Positions 24,245-33,540 of a stretch of 64,000 nt of DNA are shown here, piece by piece; positions within the stretch are counted from its first letter, which is position 1; the number at the start of each line of letters is the position of its first letter. Below the pieces are notes generated by a model, which was not told the origin of the DNA, did not search any database, and saw only the letters and a program-made list of their open reading frames with translations. The DNA comes from Betaproteobacteria bacterium UBA2592 (GTDB lineage Bacteria; Pseudomonadota; Gammaproteobacteria; Burkholderiales; Rhodocyclaceae). The DNA lies in NCBI GenBank assembly GCA_002340095.1, contig DDKS01000042.1, positions 1 through 64,000 of the forward strand, written 5' to 3'. The position numbers and the translations under genes are program-made.

Positions 24245-25033
24245 TCAGCTGCCCCAAGCAGCCAGATATTCCCGCCAGTGGGGCAGTCCCAGGCGCTCCA
24301 GCTCGGCACGCACGAAAGCTTCCTCCACCTGGCAGGCCGCCTGGTCCTGCTCGCCACGCAGGAGCCGGAAACGGTTGAAGACGAGGTAGGTATTCACCAC
24401 GTCGGTTTCGCAATAGTTGCGGATTTCGTCCGCCTGGCCGGCCTGCCAAGCCTCCCACACCTTGCCGCCGTCCATGCCCAGCTTGCCAGGGAAACCCATG
24501 AGCCTGGCCAGATCGTCCAGGGGCGCGTTGGCCCGGGGCTGATACAAGGCCAGCAGATCCATCAGGTCCAGATGCCGGGTGTGGTAGCGGCTGATGTAGT
24601 TGTTCCACTTGAAGTCCCGGGAATCGGCATAGTCGCCGTCTCCCAGATCCCAGTAGCGGGGGGCGCTCACCCCGTGGATCAGACCCCGGTAGTGCAGCAC
24701 CGGCAGGTCGAAACCACCACCGTTCCAGGAAACGATCCGGGGGGTGAACTTCTCAATGCCGTCGAAGAAACGCTGGATGATCTCGGCTTCCGAGAGGGCC
24801 GGAGCCGCCAGGGACCAGACCTTGAAGTTATCCCGGGTGCGCAGCACGCAGGAAATGGCCACCACCTGCTGCAGGTGCAGGGGCAGGAAATCATGGCCAG
24901 CCTGGGCCCGGCGCTGCTGAAACGCCAACTCGGCAACTTCCGCGTCGGAAAGGGAGGCGTCGAGCCCATGCAGACGACGCAGCCCCGCCACGTCGGGAAT
25001 GGTTTCGATATCGAAGACCAGTATGGGCACCAT
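24245..25033 (-). CDS. predicted 3'-5' exonuclease, PolB-like
   Basis: 262-aa RNase H-fold protein. The Exo I motif FDIET is at residues 7-11, the Exo II-like WNGGGFDLPVL near 103, and the Exo III-like YCETDVVNTY near 207, giving a DEDDy-type active site. It belongs to the family annotated as PolB-related exonuclease; its physiological substrate is unknown. It starts 4 nt after cysM in a long operon. Confidence 0.83.
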   Translation of the reverse strand: MVPILVFDIETIPDVAGLRRLHGLDASLSDAEVAELAFQQRRAQAGHDFLPLHLQQVVAISCVLRTRDNFKVWSLAAPALSEAEIIQRFFDGIEKFTPRIVSWNGGGFDLPVLHYRGLIHGVSAPRYWDLGDGDYADSRDFKWNNYISRYHTRHLDLMDLLALYQPRANAPLDDLARLMGFPGKLGMDGGKVWEAWQAGQADEIRNYCETDVVNTYLVFNRFRLLRGEQDQAACQVEEAFVRAELERLGLPHWREYLAAWGS

Positions 25034-25037
25034 GCCA

Positions 25038-25958
25038 TTAAGCCGGAAATACGCCGGTGGACAGATAGCGGTCGCCCCGGTCGCAAACGATGGAGACGAT
25101 CACCGCGTTCTCGACCCGGGCGGCAATGCGCAGGGCCACGGCAAGCGCCCCACCGGATGAAATGCCGGCAAAAATGCCCTCCTCCCGGGCCAGGCGCCGG
25201 GTCATTTCCTCGGCATCGGCCTGGGAGACATACTCGAGTTGGTCGACCCATTGGCGGTCATAAATTTTCGGCAGATAGGCCTCGGGCCATTTGCGGATGC
25301 CCGGGATCTGGCTGCCCTCTTCCGGCTGACAACCGATGATGCGAACGGCCGGGTTCTGCCCCTTGAGGTAGCGGGATGTACCCATGATGGTGCCGGTGGT
25401 GCCCATGCTGGAAACGAAATGGGTGATGCTGCCGGCGGTGTCCCGCCAGATTTCCGGCCCCGTGCCTTCCACGTGGGCGAGCGGATTGTCCGGATTGGCG
25501 AACTGGTCGAGGATGATGCCCCTGCCTTCGGCACGCAGCTTTTCCGCCACGTCCCGTGCGAGTTCCATACCGCCCTCCTTGGGGGTCAGCACCAGTTCGG
25601 CCCCGTAGGCCCGCATGGACTGGCGCCGCTCGACGCTCTGATTTTCCGGCATCACCAGAATCATCCGGTAGCCACGCATGGCTGCCACCATGGCGAGCGC
25701 GATGCCGGTATTGCCGGATGTGGCCTCGATCAGGGTATCGCCAGGCTTGATGTCCCCTCTGGCTTCCGCCTGGCGGATCATCGACAGGGCCGGCCTGTCC
25801 TTCACCGAGCCGGCCGGGTTGTTGCCTTCGAGCTTCACCAGGATGGCGTTGTTGCGCGCCGCGTTTTCCTGGCCCGGCAGGCGCTTCAACAACACCAAGG
25901 GCGTGTTGCCGACAAAGTCTTCGAGGGTCCTGAATGCAGGTCTGTTGTGCGCTGTCAT
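25038..25958 (-). CDS. cysM: cysteine synthase B
   Basis: PLP enzyme making cysteine from O-acetylserine and sulfide or thiosulfate. 306 aa with the PLP lysine in NPAGSVKDRPA, the substrate loop TSGNTGIALAM and the GTTGTIMGT phosphate-binding loop. Length and the RNNAILVKLEGNNPAGSVKDR context suit CysM rather than CysK. ATG 25958 overlaps the hldD stop (ATGA), so it is translationally coupled. Confidence 0.92.
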   Translation of the reverse strand: MTAHNRPAFRTLEDFVGNTPLVLLKRLPGQENAARNNAILVKLEGNNPAGSVKDRPALSMIRQAEARGDIKPGDTLIEATSGNTGIALAMVAAMRGYRMILVMPENQSVERRQSMRAYGAELVLTPKEGGMELARDVAEKLRAEGRGIILDQFANPDNPLAHVEGTGPEIWRDTAGSITHFVSSMGTTGTIMGTSRYLKGQNPAVRIIGCQPEEGSQIPGIRKWPEAYLPKIYDRQWVDQLEYVSQADAEEMTRRLAREEGIFAGISSGGALAVALRIAARVENAVIVSIVCDRGDRYLSTGVFPA

Positions 25959-26947
25959 GAACGTGCCAGCCATTGAACGTACTGAGCCACCCCTTCCTCC
26001 ACCGTGGCGAAGGGGGCTTGGTAGCCGGCGGCCCGGAGACGGGTCAGATCGGCCTGGGTGAAGGCCTGATACTTGCCTTTCAGAGCCTCGGGAAAGGCCA
26101 CGTACTCAAGCAGGCCGCGGCCCTTGATTTCTTCGAGGCTCAGGGCCTCTTCCCCCTCCAGCATGCGGCAGCCATTGACCGTGGCCAGCGCCACATCGTT
26201 GAAACTCTGGGCCCGTCCAGTGCCAAGATTGAAAATGCCGGACTTGTCCGGATTGTCCAGGAAGAACAGATTCACCTTGGCCACGTCGCCCACATAGACG
26301 AAATCCCGCTGCTGGCCGCCATCGGGGTAGCCGTGGGAGCCTTCGAACAGCTTGACCTTGCCCTCGTTCCTGAACTGGTGGAAGTGATGCCAGGCCACAG
26401 AGGCCATGCGCCCCTTGTGATTTTCCCGGGGACCGTAGACGTTGAAGTAACGCAAGCCCACCACCTGGGAGGAAGCTTCGGGCAGGCGCTGGCGGACGAT
26501 CTGATCGAACAGGAACTTGGAGTAGCCATACACGTTGAGCGGCGCCTCGTACTGGCGTTCCTCCTTGAAGACGCTGCTGCCCCCGTAGGTGGCGGCGGAG
26601 GAGGCGTAGAGGAACTGCACCTCCTGCTCCAGGCACCAGTCGAGCAGGATCATGGAGTAACGGTAGTTGTTCTCCATCATGTAGCGGCCGTCGGTCTCCA
26701 TGGTGTCGGAGCAGGCCCCTTCATGGAAGATGGCCTCCACCTCCCCATCGAAATGGCCGTGCTGGATGCGCTGGATGAAATCGTCCTTGTCCAGGTAGTC
26801 GGCAATCTCGCAATCCAGCAGGTTCCTGAATTTGTCCGCCTTGGACATGTTGTCCACGGCAATGATGCGGGTGACACCCCGCTCGTTCAGGGCCTTGACG
26901 ATGTTGGAGCCGATGAAGCCAGCGGCACCGGTCACGACGGTATACAT
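25955..26947 (-). CDS. hldD: ADP-L-glycero-D-manno-heptose-6-epimerase
   Basis: Makes the ADP-L,D-heptose precursor of the LPS inner core. 330 aa, SDR fold with N-terminal NAD(P) site VTGAAGFIGSNIV and the catalytic Tyr-Lys in NVYGYSKFLFD (about 138-145). It lies 12 nt downstream of hldA, its pathway neighbour, and overlaps cysM by 4 nt. Confidence 0.95.
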   Translation of the reverse strand: MYTVVTGAAGFIGSNIVKALNERGVTRIIAVDNMSKADKFRNLLDCEIADYLDKDDFIQRIQHGHFDGEVEAIFHEGACSDTMETDGRYMMENNYRYSMILLDWCLEQEVQFLYASSAATYGGSSVFKEERQYEAPLNVYGYSKFLFDQIVRQRLPEASSQVVGLRYFNVYGPRENHKGRMASVAWHHFHQFRNEGKVKLFEGSHGYPDGGQQRDFVYVGDVAKVNLFFLDNPDKSGIFNLGTGRAQSFNDVALATVNGCRMLEGEEALSLEEIKGRGLLEYVAFPEALKGKYQAFTQADLTRLRAAGYQAPFATVEEGVAQYVQWLARS

Positions 26948-26959
26948 GGATTTCCTTCC

Positions 26960-27898
26960 TTAATTCTTCAGTGCGGCCAGGAGTTCCTGGCGGGTGACCA
27001 CGGCGGTACCCAGCTTGCCCACGACGATGCCGGCCGCCACGTTGGCCACGTGAATGGCCTCGGCCCAGGGAGCGCCCGCCGCCAGCATCACGGCCAAGGT
27101 GGCGATCACCGTGTCGCCGGCACCGGACACATCGAACACCTCCCGGGCCACGGCGGATTCATGCAGGGCCTCGCCTTCACCAAACAGGCTCATGCCCTCT
27201 TCGCTGCGGGTAACCAACAGGGCCTCCAGGCCCAGTTCACCGCGCAACCGTCGGGCCTTTTCCTCAAGCTCGGCGTCTGACCGCCAGCGTCCGACCACGG
27301 CCTGAAGCTCGCTCCGGTTCGGGGTGATGACGGTCGCTCCGGCGTATTTGGAAAAATCATCTCCCTTGGGGTCCACCAGCACCGGCTTGTCGGCGGCCCG
27401 GGCCAGACGGATCATTTCCTCGATATGGGTCAGGCCGCCCTTGCCGTAGTCGGACAACACCACCCCATCGCAATCGGCCAGGCGGCGCTGGAAATCCTCC
27501 AGCTTGGCGCGCAGCACCTCGTGGGACGGGGTGGTCTCGAAATCGATGCGCAGCAACTGCTGCTGACGGCCGATGACCCGCAGCTTGACCGTGGTATCGA
27601 TGCCTTCATCCACCTGCAGGCCCGAATCGATGGCACCTTCGTCAAGCAGGTGCTGCAGGCAGCGCCCGGCCTCGTCGGGCCCGACCACGGACAGCAGGGC
27701 GCAGGTGGCCCCAAGGGAAACGATGTTGCGGGCCACATTGGCCGCTCCCCCCAGGCGCTCCTCCAGGCGCTCCACCTTCACCACGGGAACCGGCGCCTCG
27801 GGAGAGATACGGCTCACCTCGCCAAACCAGTAACGGTCCAGCATCACGTCCCCCACCACCAGCAGGCGGACCTGTTCGAGTTTGCTCAGATCAATCAT
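26960..27898 (-). CDS. hldA: D-glycero-beta-D-manno-heptose-7-phosphate kinase
   Basis: PfkB-family sugar kinase phosphorylating heptose-7-P at C1. 312 aa covers the kinase domain only; the cytidylyltransferase domain of the fused E. coli HldE is absent, so a separate HldC is expected elsewhere. Motifs: GDVMLDRYW at the N terminus, GGAANVARN and the catalytic DVSGAGDTV near residue 257. It follows lapB by 3 nt and precedes hldD. Confidence 0.93.
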   Translation of the reverse strand: MIDLSKLEQVRLLVVGDVMLDRYWFGEVSRISPEAPVPVVKVERLEERLGGAANVARNIVSLGATCALLSVVGPDEAGRCLQHLLDEGAIDSGLQVDEGIDTTVKLRVIGRQQQLLRIDFETTPSHEVLRAKLEDFQRRLADCDGVVLSDYGKGGLTHIEEMIRLARAADKPVLVDPKGDDFSKYAGATVITPNRSELQAVVGRWRSDAELEEKARRLRGELGLEALLVTRSEEGMSLFGEGEALHESAVAREVFDVSGAGDTVIATLAVMLAAGAPWAEAIHVANVAAGIVVGKLGTAVVTRQELLAALKN

Positions 27899-27901
27899 GT
27901 A

Positions 27902-29071
27902 TCACAAAGAAGGGTCGAATTCCTCGGTCCGGCGGGGAGGGTAGGTTTCCCAGCCGCCGCAGGCAGGGCAGCGCCAGTGGAACTGGCGCGCCCGAAAGCC
28001 GCAATTATCGCACCGATAACGGGCCAGCCGGCGGGTGTAGCCCTGGACGATGGAGCGGGCCAGTTCCAGATCGCTGCGGGCCTCCGGTGCCACCAGGGGC
28101 AGGCGTGCGCCCATCAGTTTTTCCAGCCCCAGCAGGGAGGGGTTGCGCTGCAGTTCGGCCCGCACCAGCCGATAGGCCGCTTCGCTGCCCTCCCCCTCGA
28201 GCTCCAGCTGGTAGACGCTGTCCAGAAGGTCCAGGGAGGGATAGTGCTCCAGATAGGCGCGCAGCAGGGCCAACCCCTCCTCCGGTCTGCCAATGCGCCG
28301 ATAGGCATCGAGCAGGCGCTGGGCCACCAGGGAAAGGTAGGCCGGATCCTGCTGCTCGATCCGCTGCCAGGCCTCGATGGCCGCCTCGGGACGATTCTGC
28401 TGCAGGGCCATGTCTCCTTGCAGCAAACTGGCTCGAACACAGCGGCGATGCACCCGCAGGGCCTCGGCGAGGCAAGCCTCGGCGGCATCGAAGCGGGAGC
28501 GCATCAGCTCTCCGGCCGCCATTTCACAGTAAAAATGGGCGATTTCCTTGCCGGAATAAAGATCGGGCAGATCGGCGGCCACGTCGATGGCCTTCTGCCA
28601 ATCCTTTTCCTGCTGGTAGATCTCGAGCAAATGACGCTGGGCCTCGTCCTTGAGAGGAGAGTCGAGCAACCTGGTGAACACCTCCTCGGCCCGGTCCAGC
28701 AGGCCGGCCTTGAGGTAGTCCTGCCCAAGCTCGGAGAGGGCCTGAAGCCGCACCTCCGCCCCCAGGTCATCCCGATCCGACAGGCTCTGATGCATGCGGA
28801 TGGCGCGCTCGATCTCGCCCCGACGGCGAAACAGCCCGCCCAGGGCGAAATGCAGTTCGACAGTCTGGGAATCTCCCTTGGCCACCTCCAGAAAGGCATC
28901 GATGGCCTTGTCCGGCTGCTCATTGAGGAGGAAATTGAGACCCTGGAAATAGGAACGGGGCAAGACCCGGGATTCCTGCACCACATGGCGGATATCGACC
29001 CGGGCGGCCACCCAACCGAGGCCGAAGAACAGGGGCAGCAGCAGAAGCTGCCAGTATTCGAGCTCCATCAA
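27902..29071 (-). CDS. lapB: lipopolysaccharide assembly protein LapB
   Basis: Inner membrane TPR protein that couples LPS synthesis with transport and controls LpxC turnover. 389 aa: N-terminal membrane anchor (about 6-22), several TPR repeats and a C-terminal rubredoxin-like domain with CDNCGF and CPACGGW. The start overlaps the lapA stop (ATGATG); ATG 29071 or 29068 are both possible. Part of lapA-lapB-hldA-hldD. Confidence 0.93.
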   Translation of the reverse strand: MMELEYWQLLLLPLFFGLGWVAARVDIRHVVQESRVLPRSYFQGLNFLLNEQPDKAIDAFLEVAKGDSQTVELHFALGGLFRRRGEIERAIRMHQSLSDRDDLGAEVRLQALSELGQDYLKAGLLDRAEEVFTRLLDSPLKDEAQRHLLEIYQQEKDWQKAIDVAADLPDLYSGKEIAHFYCEMAAGELMRSRFDAAEACLAEALRVHRRCVRASLLQGDMALQQNRPEAAIEAWQRIEQQDPAYLSLVAQRLLDAYRRIGRPEEGLALLRAYLEHYPSLDLLDSVYQLELEGEGSEAAYRLVRAELQRNPSLLGLEKLMGARLPLVAPEARSDLELARSIVQGYTRRLARYRCDNCGFRARQFHWRCPACGGWETYPPRRTEEFDPSL

Positions 29072-29349
29072 GGCTCCCGGACGGGTTCAGGCAAGGAAGC
29101 CGGAGCAAGCCTGGCCAGTTCCCGGCGCAGTCCCGCCGAAACCCGCCGCTCCCGGAACAGGGCCCCCACCACGGCCAGGATGCCGAGCAGCACCCCCACG
29201 GCGAAGAAGCCCAGCAACAACACCACCAGAGGCAGCTGCCAGACCTGGCCGAAGAAGAACTGCAGGTTCACCATGGCCGTGTTCTTCAGGGCAAAGATGA
29301 ACATGAAAAGGAACAGGGACAGGCGGAGAAGCCAGGTCAGGATGCGCAT
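29068..29349 (-). CDS. lapA: lipopolysaccharide assembly protein LapA
   Basis: 93-aa inner membrane protein with two transmembrane helices (about 5-25 and 40-62) and a short basic cytoplasmic tail. The NTAMVNLQFFFG segment between the helices is typical of LapA/DUF1049. Start ATG 29349 (MRILTWLLRL) was chosen. It overlaps the lapB start by 4 nt. Confidence 0.88.
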   Translation of the reverse strand: MRILTWLLRLSLFLFMFIFALKNTAMVNLQFFFGQVWQLPLVVLLLGFFAVGVLLGILAVVGALFRERRVSAGLRRELARLAPASLPEPVREP

Positions 29350-29386
29350 GGCAGGGATGGTCGGCAGTCGGCGGAAAACCCGGAAA

Positions 29387-29414
29387 CAAAAAGGCGGCAA
29401 CTTGCGTTGCCGCC
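29387..29414 (-). terminator. intrinsic terminator after ihfB
   Basis: On the minus strand GGCGGCAAC pairs with GTTGCCGCC, followed by TTTTTG. It lies 25 nt after the ihfB stop and separates the rpsA-ihfB unit from lapAB. Confidence 0.8.
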
Positions 29415-29438
29415 CCGAAATCTACCACAGCTCGCGCT

Positions 29439-29726
29439 TTAGCGTGGCTTGTTGTCCACCCGCTCCCGCAATTCCTTGCCCGCCTTGAAGTGAGGCACCC
29501 ACTTTTCCGGAACATGAACCTTTTCTCCGGATTTTGGATTCCTCCCTATCCTGGGGGGGCGGTAGTTGAGGGCAAAGCTGCCGAATCCGCGGATCTCGAT
29601 GCGATCCCCGGCCGCCAGGGCGCCGGACATCGCATCGAGGATCATCTTGACCGCAAAATCCGCATCCTTCGCCACCAACTGGGGGAAACGGGCCGCCAGC
29701 CGGTCGATCAGTTCGGATTTGGTCAT
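29439..29726 (-). CDS. ihfB: integration host factor subunit beta
   Basis: DNA-bending nucleoid protein. 95 aa with the HU/IHF fold: GDRIEIRGFGSF followed by the beta-arm RPPRIGRNPKSGEKV that carries the intercalating Pro. It lies 10 nt downstream of rpsA, the conserved arrangement in proteobacteria. Confidence 0.95.
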   Translation of the reverse strand: MTKSELIDRLAARFPQLVAKDADFAVKMILDAMSGALAAGDRIEIRGFGSFALNYRPPRIGRNPKSGEKVHVPEKWVPHFKAGKELRERVDNKPR

Positions 29727-29736
29727 GCTGAACAGA

Positions 29737-31413
29737 TCAACCCTGCTGGTTCAGCTTGGCCTTCAGCAGCGCGCCGAGGTTGGTCGTACCGGCAGAGCCA
29801 GCGGAATCGGCGCTGAACTTCTGCATGGCTTCGGCCTGCTCAGCCTGGTCCTTGGCCTTGATGGAGAGATTGATGGAACGGGCCTTGCGGTCCACGTTGG
29901 TGACCATCGCCTCGATCTCGTCGCCCACCTTCAGCACCTGGGACAGATCTTCCACACGGTCGCGGGAGTAGTCGGAAGCACGCAGGTACCCTTCCACCTC
30001 GCCTTCCAGGGAGATCACGGCACCCTTGGCATCCACGGACTTGACGGTGCCGCGGACGATGCTGTTCTTCTCGTGGGTCGCGATGTAGTTGGTATAGGGG
30101 TCGCCCTCCAGCTGCTTGATGCCCAGGGAGATGCGCTCCTTTTCCACGTCGATGGCCAGGACCACGGCTTCCACTTCGTCGCCCTTCTTGAAGTTGCGGA
30201 TGGCTTCTTCGCCGGGCAGGTTCCAGGACAGGTCGGACAGGTGCACCAGGCCGTCGATGCCGCCGGGCAGACCGATGAAGATACCGAAGTCGGTGATGGA
30301 CTTGATGGCGCCACGGACCTTGTCGCCCTTCTTGAAGTTCTGGCTGAACTCTTCCCAGGGGTTGGGCTGGCACTGCTTCATGCCCAGGGAGATGCGGCGA
30401 CGATCCTCGTCGATCTCCAGGATCATGACTTCCACCTCGTCGCCCAGCTGGACGACCTTGGAAGGATGGACGTTCTTGTTGGTCCAGTCCATTTCGGAGA
30501 CGTGCACCAGGCCTTCGATACCCTGCTCGATCTCCACGAAGCCGCCGTAGTCGGTCAGGTTGGTGACCTTGCCAAAGAGGCGGGTGCCCGGGGGATAACG
30601 GCGGGCGATGCCCACCCAGGGATCTTCGCCCAACTGCTTCAACCCCAGGGAGACGCGGTTCTTCTCGGCGTCGAACTTGAGCACCTTGGCTTCGATCTCG
30701 TCGCCCACGGCCAGCACTTCGCTGGGGTGGCGCACACGACGCCAGGCCAGGTCGGTGATGTGCAGCAGGCCGTCGATGCCGCCCAGATCCACGAAAGCGC
30801 CGTAGTCGGTGATGTTCTTGACGATACCCTTGACGACGGTGCCTTCCTTGAGATTCTCGAGCAGCTTCTCGCGCTCTTCACCGGCGGAAGCTTCCAGCAC
30901 GGCACGGCGGGACAGCACCACGTTGTTGCGCTTGCGGTCCAGCTTGATGACCTTGAATTCGAGGGTCTTGCCTTCGTAGGGGGTGGTGTCCTTGATGGGA
31001 CGCATGTCCACCAGGGAGCCAGGCAGGAAGGCGCGCACGCCGTTGGTCATGACGGTCAGGCCGCCCTTGACCTTGCCGGTGATGGTGCCCTGCACCAGGG
31101 AACCGTCGTTCAGGGCCTGCTCCAGGAAGTTCCAGGAAGCGATGCGCTTGGCGCGGTCGCGGGACAGACGGGTCTCGCCGTAGCCGTCTTCCAGCATTTC
31201 GATGGCGACCTGGACGAAATCGCCGGGCTGCACTTCCACTTCGCCCTGGTCGCTGAGGAATTCTTCAACGGGGATGTAGGACTCGGATTTCAGGCCGGCG
31301 TTGACCACGACAAAGTTCTGGTCCACGCGCACCACCTCGGCGGTGATGACTTCGCCTTGACGCATTTCCTGGCGAGCCAGGCTTTCTTCGAAAAGTTGAG
31401 CAAAAGATTCCAT
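29737..31413 (-). CDS. rpsA: 30S ribosomal protein S1
   Basis: 558 aa, six S1 RNA-binding repeats, each marked by a DYGAFVDLGGIDGLLH-like strand. It binds mRNA and the 30S subunit. The start is taken at ATG 31413 (MESFAQLFEESL), the conserved N terminus. An in-frame ATG at 31428 would add five residues, and neither has a clear ribosome site, which is common for rpsA. It follows the aroA-cmk fusion gene with a 143-nt leader. Confidence 0.95.
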   Translation of the reverse strand: MESFAQLFEESLARQEMRQGEVITAEVVRVDQNFVVVNAGLKSESYIPVEEFLSDQGEVEVQPGDFVQVAIEMLEDGYGETRLSRDRAKRIASWNFLEQALNDGSLVQGTITGKVKGGLTVMTNGVRAFLPGSLVDMRPIKDTTPYEGKTLEFKVIKLDRKRNNVVLSRRAVLEASAGEEREKLLENLKEGTVVKGIVKNITDYGAFVDLGGIDGLLHITDLAWRRVRHPSEVLAVGDEIEAKVLKFDAEKNRVSLGLKQLGEDPWVGIARRYPPGTRLFGKVTNLTDYGGFVEIEQGIEGLVHVSEMDWTNKNVHPSKVVQLGDEVEVMILEIDEDRRRISLGMKQCQPNPWEEFSQNFKKGDKVRGAIKSITDFGIFIGLPGGIDGLVHLSDLSWNLPGEEAIRNFKKGDEVEAVVLAIDVEKERISLGIKQLEGDPYTNYIATHEKNSIVRGTVKSVDAKGAVISLEGEVEGYLRASDYSRDRVEDLSQVLKVGDEIEAMVTNVDRKARSINLSIKAKDQAEQAEAMQKFSADSAGSAGTTNLGALLKAKLNQQG

Positions 31414-31556
31414 GAGGGATAAAGCCATTCTTGCTGCAAAGCAGCGGTTGGTTGATGAACGCTGAAGGAAAAGACAGCCCCGCCAGCACCCCGTTTTCCC
31501 GGATCGCCCCGGGAAGCTTGGCATGATAGCAGAGAAAAAGTTTATTGATCAAATGG

Positions 31557-33509
31557 TTATTGCCGGTTTTTTACGGCAGACGTGTACCAGTCGAGCACCT
31601 GTTGCACGGCCGCCTCAATTCCCAGGTGATCCGTATCGAGCAACAGGGCATCCGCCTCCTGGCGCAGGGGCGCCACCGCCCGCTGGCTGTCCCGCTCATC
31701 CCGCTGGCGCAGGTCGGCGAGGATGGCACTCAGGTCAGCCGGCTGCCCTGCCGCCAGCAGCTGTTTGTAGCGCCGCTCGGCCCGCACCTCGGCACTGGCG
31801 GTCAGGAACACCTTGAGGGTCGCGCCGGGAAAGATCACCGAACCCATGTCGCGGCCGTCGCCCACCAGCCCCGGCGCCCGGTGGAAGGCCCGCTGGCGGA
31901 ACAGCAGGGCCTCGCGCACCGCCGGCAAGGCTGCCACCCGGGACGCCCCGGTGGAAATTTCCTCGGTGCGGATGGCCTCGCCCACCTCCCGGCCATTCAA
32001 GCGCACACCGCCCTCCCGGAACACCACATCCAGGCCCGCCGCCACCCGGGCCACGCCGGCTTCATCGTCCCAGGCCACCCCGGCTTCCCGGGCCGCCAGG
32101 GCGGTGAGCCGGTACAGGGCGCCGGAATCGAGATAGTGGAACCCCAGGGCCGCCGCCACCCGGGCCGATACCGTACCCTTGCCCGAAGCCGTGGGACCAT
32201 CGATGGCAATCACCGGCGCCGGCCGGGTGACCCGGGCGAAACGCTCGAAGTAATCGGGAAAAGTCTTGGCGGTACAGCCCGGATCGTTGATGCGCACCGG
32301 CGTACCGAAGGCCGCCAGGGAAAAGCACATGGCCATGCGGTGATCGTCGTAGGTATCGATGGCCGCAGGCACCAGGGGGCGCTCGACGCTGGGGGGCACC
32401 ACCCGCAGGTAGTCGGCCCCCTCTTCCACCTGCACACCCAGCTTGCCCAGCTCTTTGGCCATGGCGGCGATCCGGTCGGTTTCCTTGACCCGCCAGCTGG
32501 CGATGTTGTCGAGCCGGGTTTCGCCCCGGGCGAACAGGGCGGCGGTGGCCAGGGTCATGGCCGCGTCGGGAATGTGGTTGCAATCCAGGGTGATGCCCTT
32601 GAGGCCCCCGGCCGGGGCGCTGGCCTCGATCCAGTTGGGGCCCATGCCGATCACGGCGCCCATCTGTTCCAGAGCCTCGGCAAAGCGCACGTCCCCCTGA
32701 ATGGAATCCTGCCCCACACCTTCCACCCGCACCGGGCCGCCACCGATGGCGCCCAGGGCGAGGAAGTAGGAGGCCGAGGAAGCGTCGCCCTCCACATAAA
32801 TGGTGCCCGGGGAAACATAGCTGGCCCCGGCCGGCACGGTGAAGGACTGCCAGCCCTGGCGCCGGACCCGGACGCCGAAGCGGGCCATGGTGGCCAGGGT
32901 GATCTCGATGTAGGGTTTGGAAATCAGTTCACCCACCACTTCCACGGTGGTTTCCACCCCGGTCAGGGGCAGGGCCATCAGGAGGCCGGTGAGGAACTGG
33001 CTGGAAACGTCGCCCCGCACCCGCACCACACCACCGGGGCGGATGGCCGCCGGCTTCAACTGCAAGGGAGGATAACCCTCATTACCCAGGTAGGTGACAT
33101 CGGCACCCAACTGGCGCAGGCCATCCACCAGGTCGCCGATGGGCCGCTCGTGCATGCGGGCCACGCCCTTGAGCACGTAGTCGCCGCCAGCCAGGGCCAG
33201 GGCGGCGGTCAGGGGCCGGAAGGCGGTGCCCGCATTGCCGAGGAACAGTTCGGCCTGCTTGACGGGAATCCGGCCGCCGCAGCCACCGATGCGCCAGGCG
33301 CCATCACCCAGTTCGGTGACGGAGATGCCCAGGGTCTGCAGGGCCTCGAGCATCCGGGCCGTGTCATCGGAGGCGAGCAGGTCACGCACCTCGGTTTCGC
33401 CTTCGGCCAGAGCGGCGAGCAGCAGCACCCGGTTGGAAATGCTCTTGGAACCCGGCAGGCGGACCGTCCCGCTGGCCGAAGTCATCTGGGGCAGGTCAAT
33501 GAATTCCAT
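31557..33509 (-). CDS. aroA-cmk: fused EPSP synthase / cytidylate kinase
   Basis: 650-aa bifunctional protein. Residues 1 to about 430 are 5-enolpyruvylshikimate-3-phosphate synthase of the shikimate pathway (LPGSKSISNRVLLL, LGNAGTAFRPL, DDHRMAM). From about 435 a complete cytidylate kinase follows (IDGPTASGKGTVS P-loop, DGRDMGSVIFP). The two are separate adjacent genes in many proteobacteria and are fused in some beta lineages; no stop or frameshift lies at the junction. ATG 33509 gives the conserved MEFIDLP start; about 28 upstream codons are rejected. Confidence 0.95.
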   Translation of the reverse strand: MEFIDLPQMTSASGTVRLPGSKSISNRVLLLAALAEGETEVRDLLASDDTARMLEALQTLGISVTELGDGAWRIGGCGGRIPVKQAELFLGNAGTAFRPLTAALALAGGDYVLKGVARMHERPIGDLVDGLRQLGADVTYLGNEGYPPLQLKPAAIRPGGVVRVRGDVSSQFLTGLLMALPLTGVETTVEVVGELISKPYIEITLATMARFGVRVRRQGWQSFTVPAGASYVSPGTIYVEGDASSASYFLALGAIGGGPVRVEGVGQDSIQGDVRFAEALEQMGAVIGMGPNWIEASAPAGGLKGITLDCNHIPDAAMTLATAALFARGETRLDNIASWRVKETDRIAAMAKELGKLGVQVEEGADYLRVVPPSVERPLVPAAIDTYDDHRMAMCFSLAAFGTPVRINDPGCTAKTFPDYFERFARVTRPAPVIAIDGPTASGKGTVSARVAAALGFHYLDSGALYRLTALAAREAGVAWDDEAGVARVAAGLDVVFREGGVRLNGREVGEAIRTEEISTGASRVAALPAVREALLFRQRAFHRAPGLVGDGRDMGSVIFPGATLKVFLTASAEVRAERRYKQLLAAGQPADLSAILADLRQRDERDSQRAVAPLRQEADALLLDTDHLGIEAAVQQVLDWYTSAVKNRQ

Positions 33510-33540
33510 GCCGTGTATTCCTAAATCGAGTCGTGAAAGA

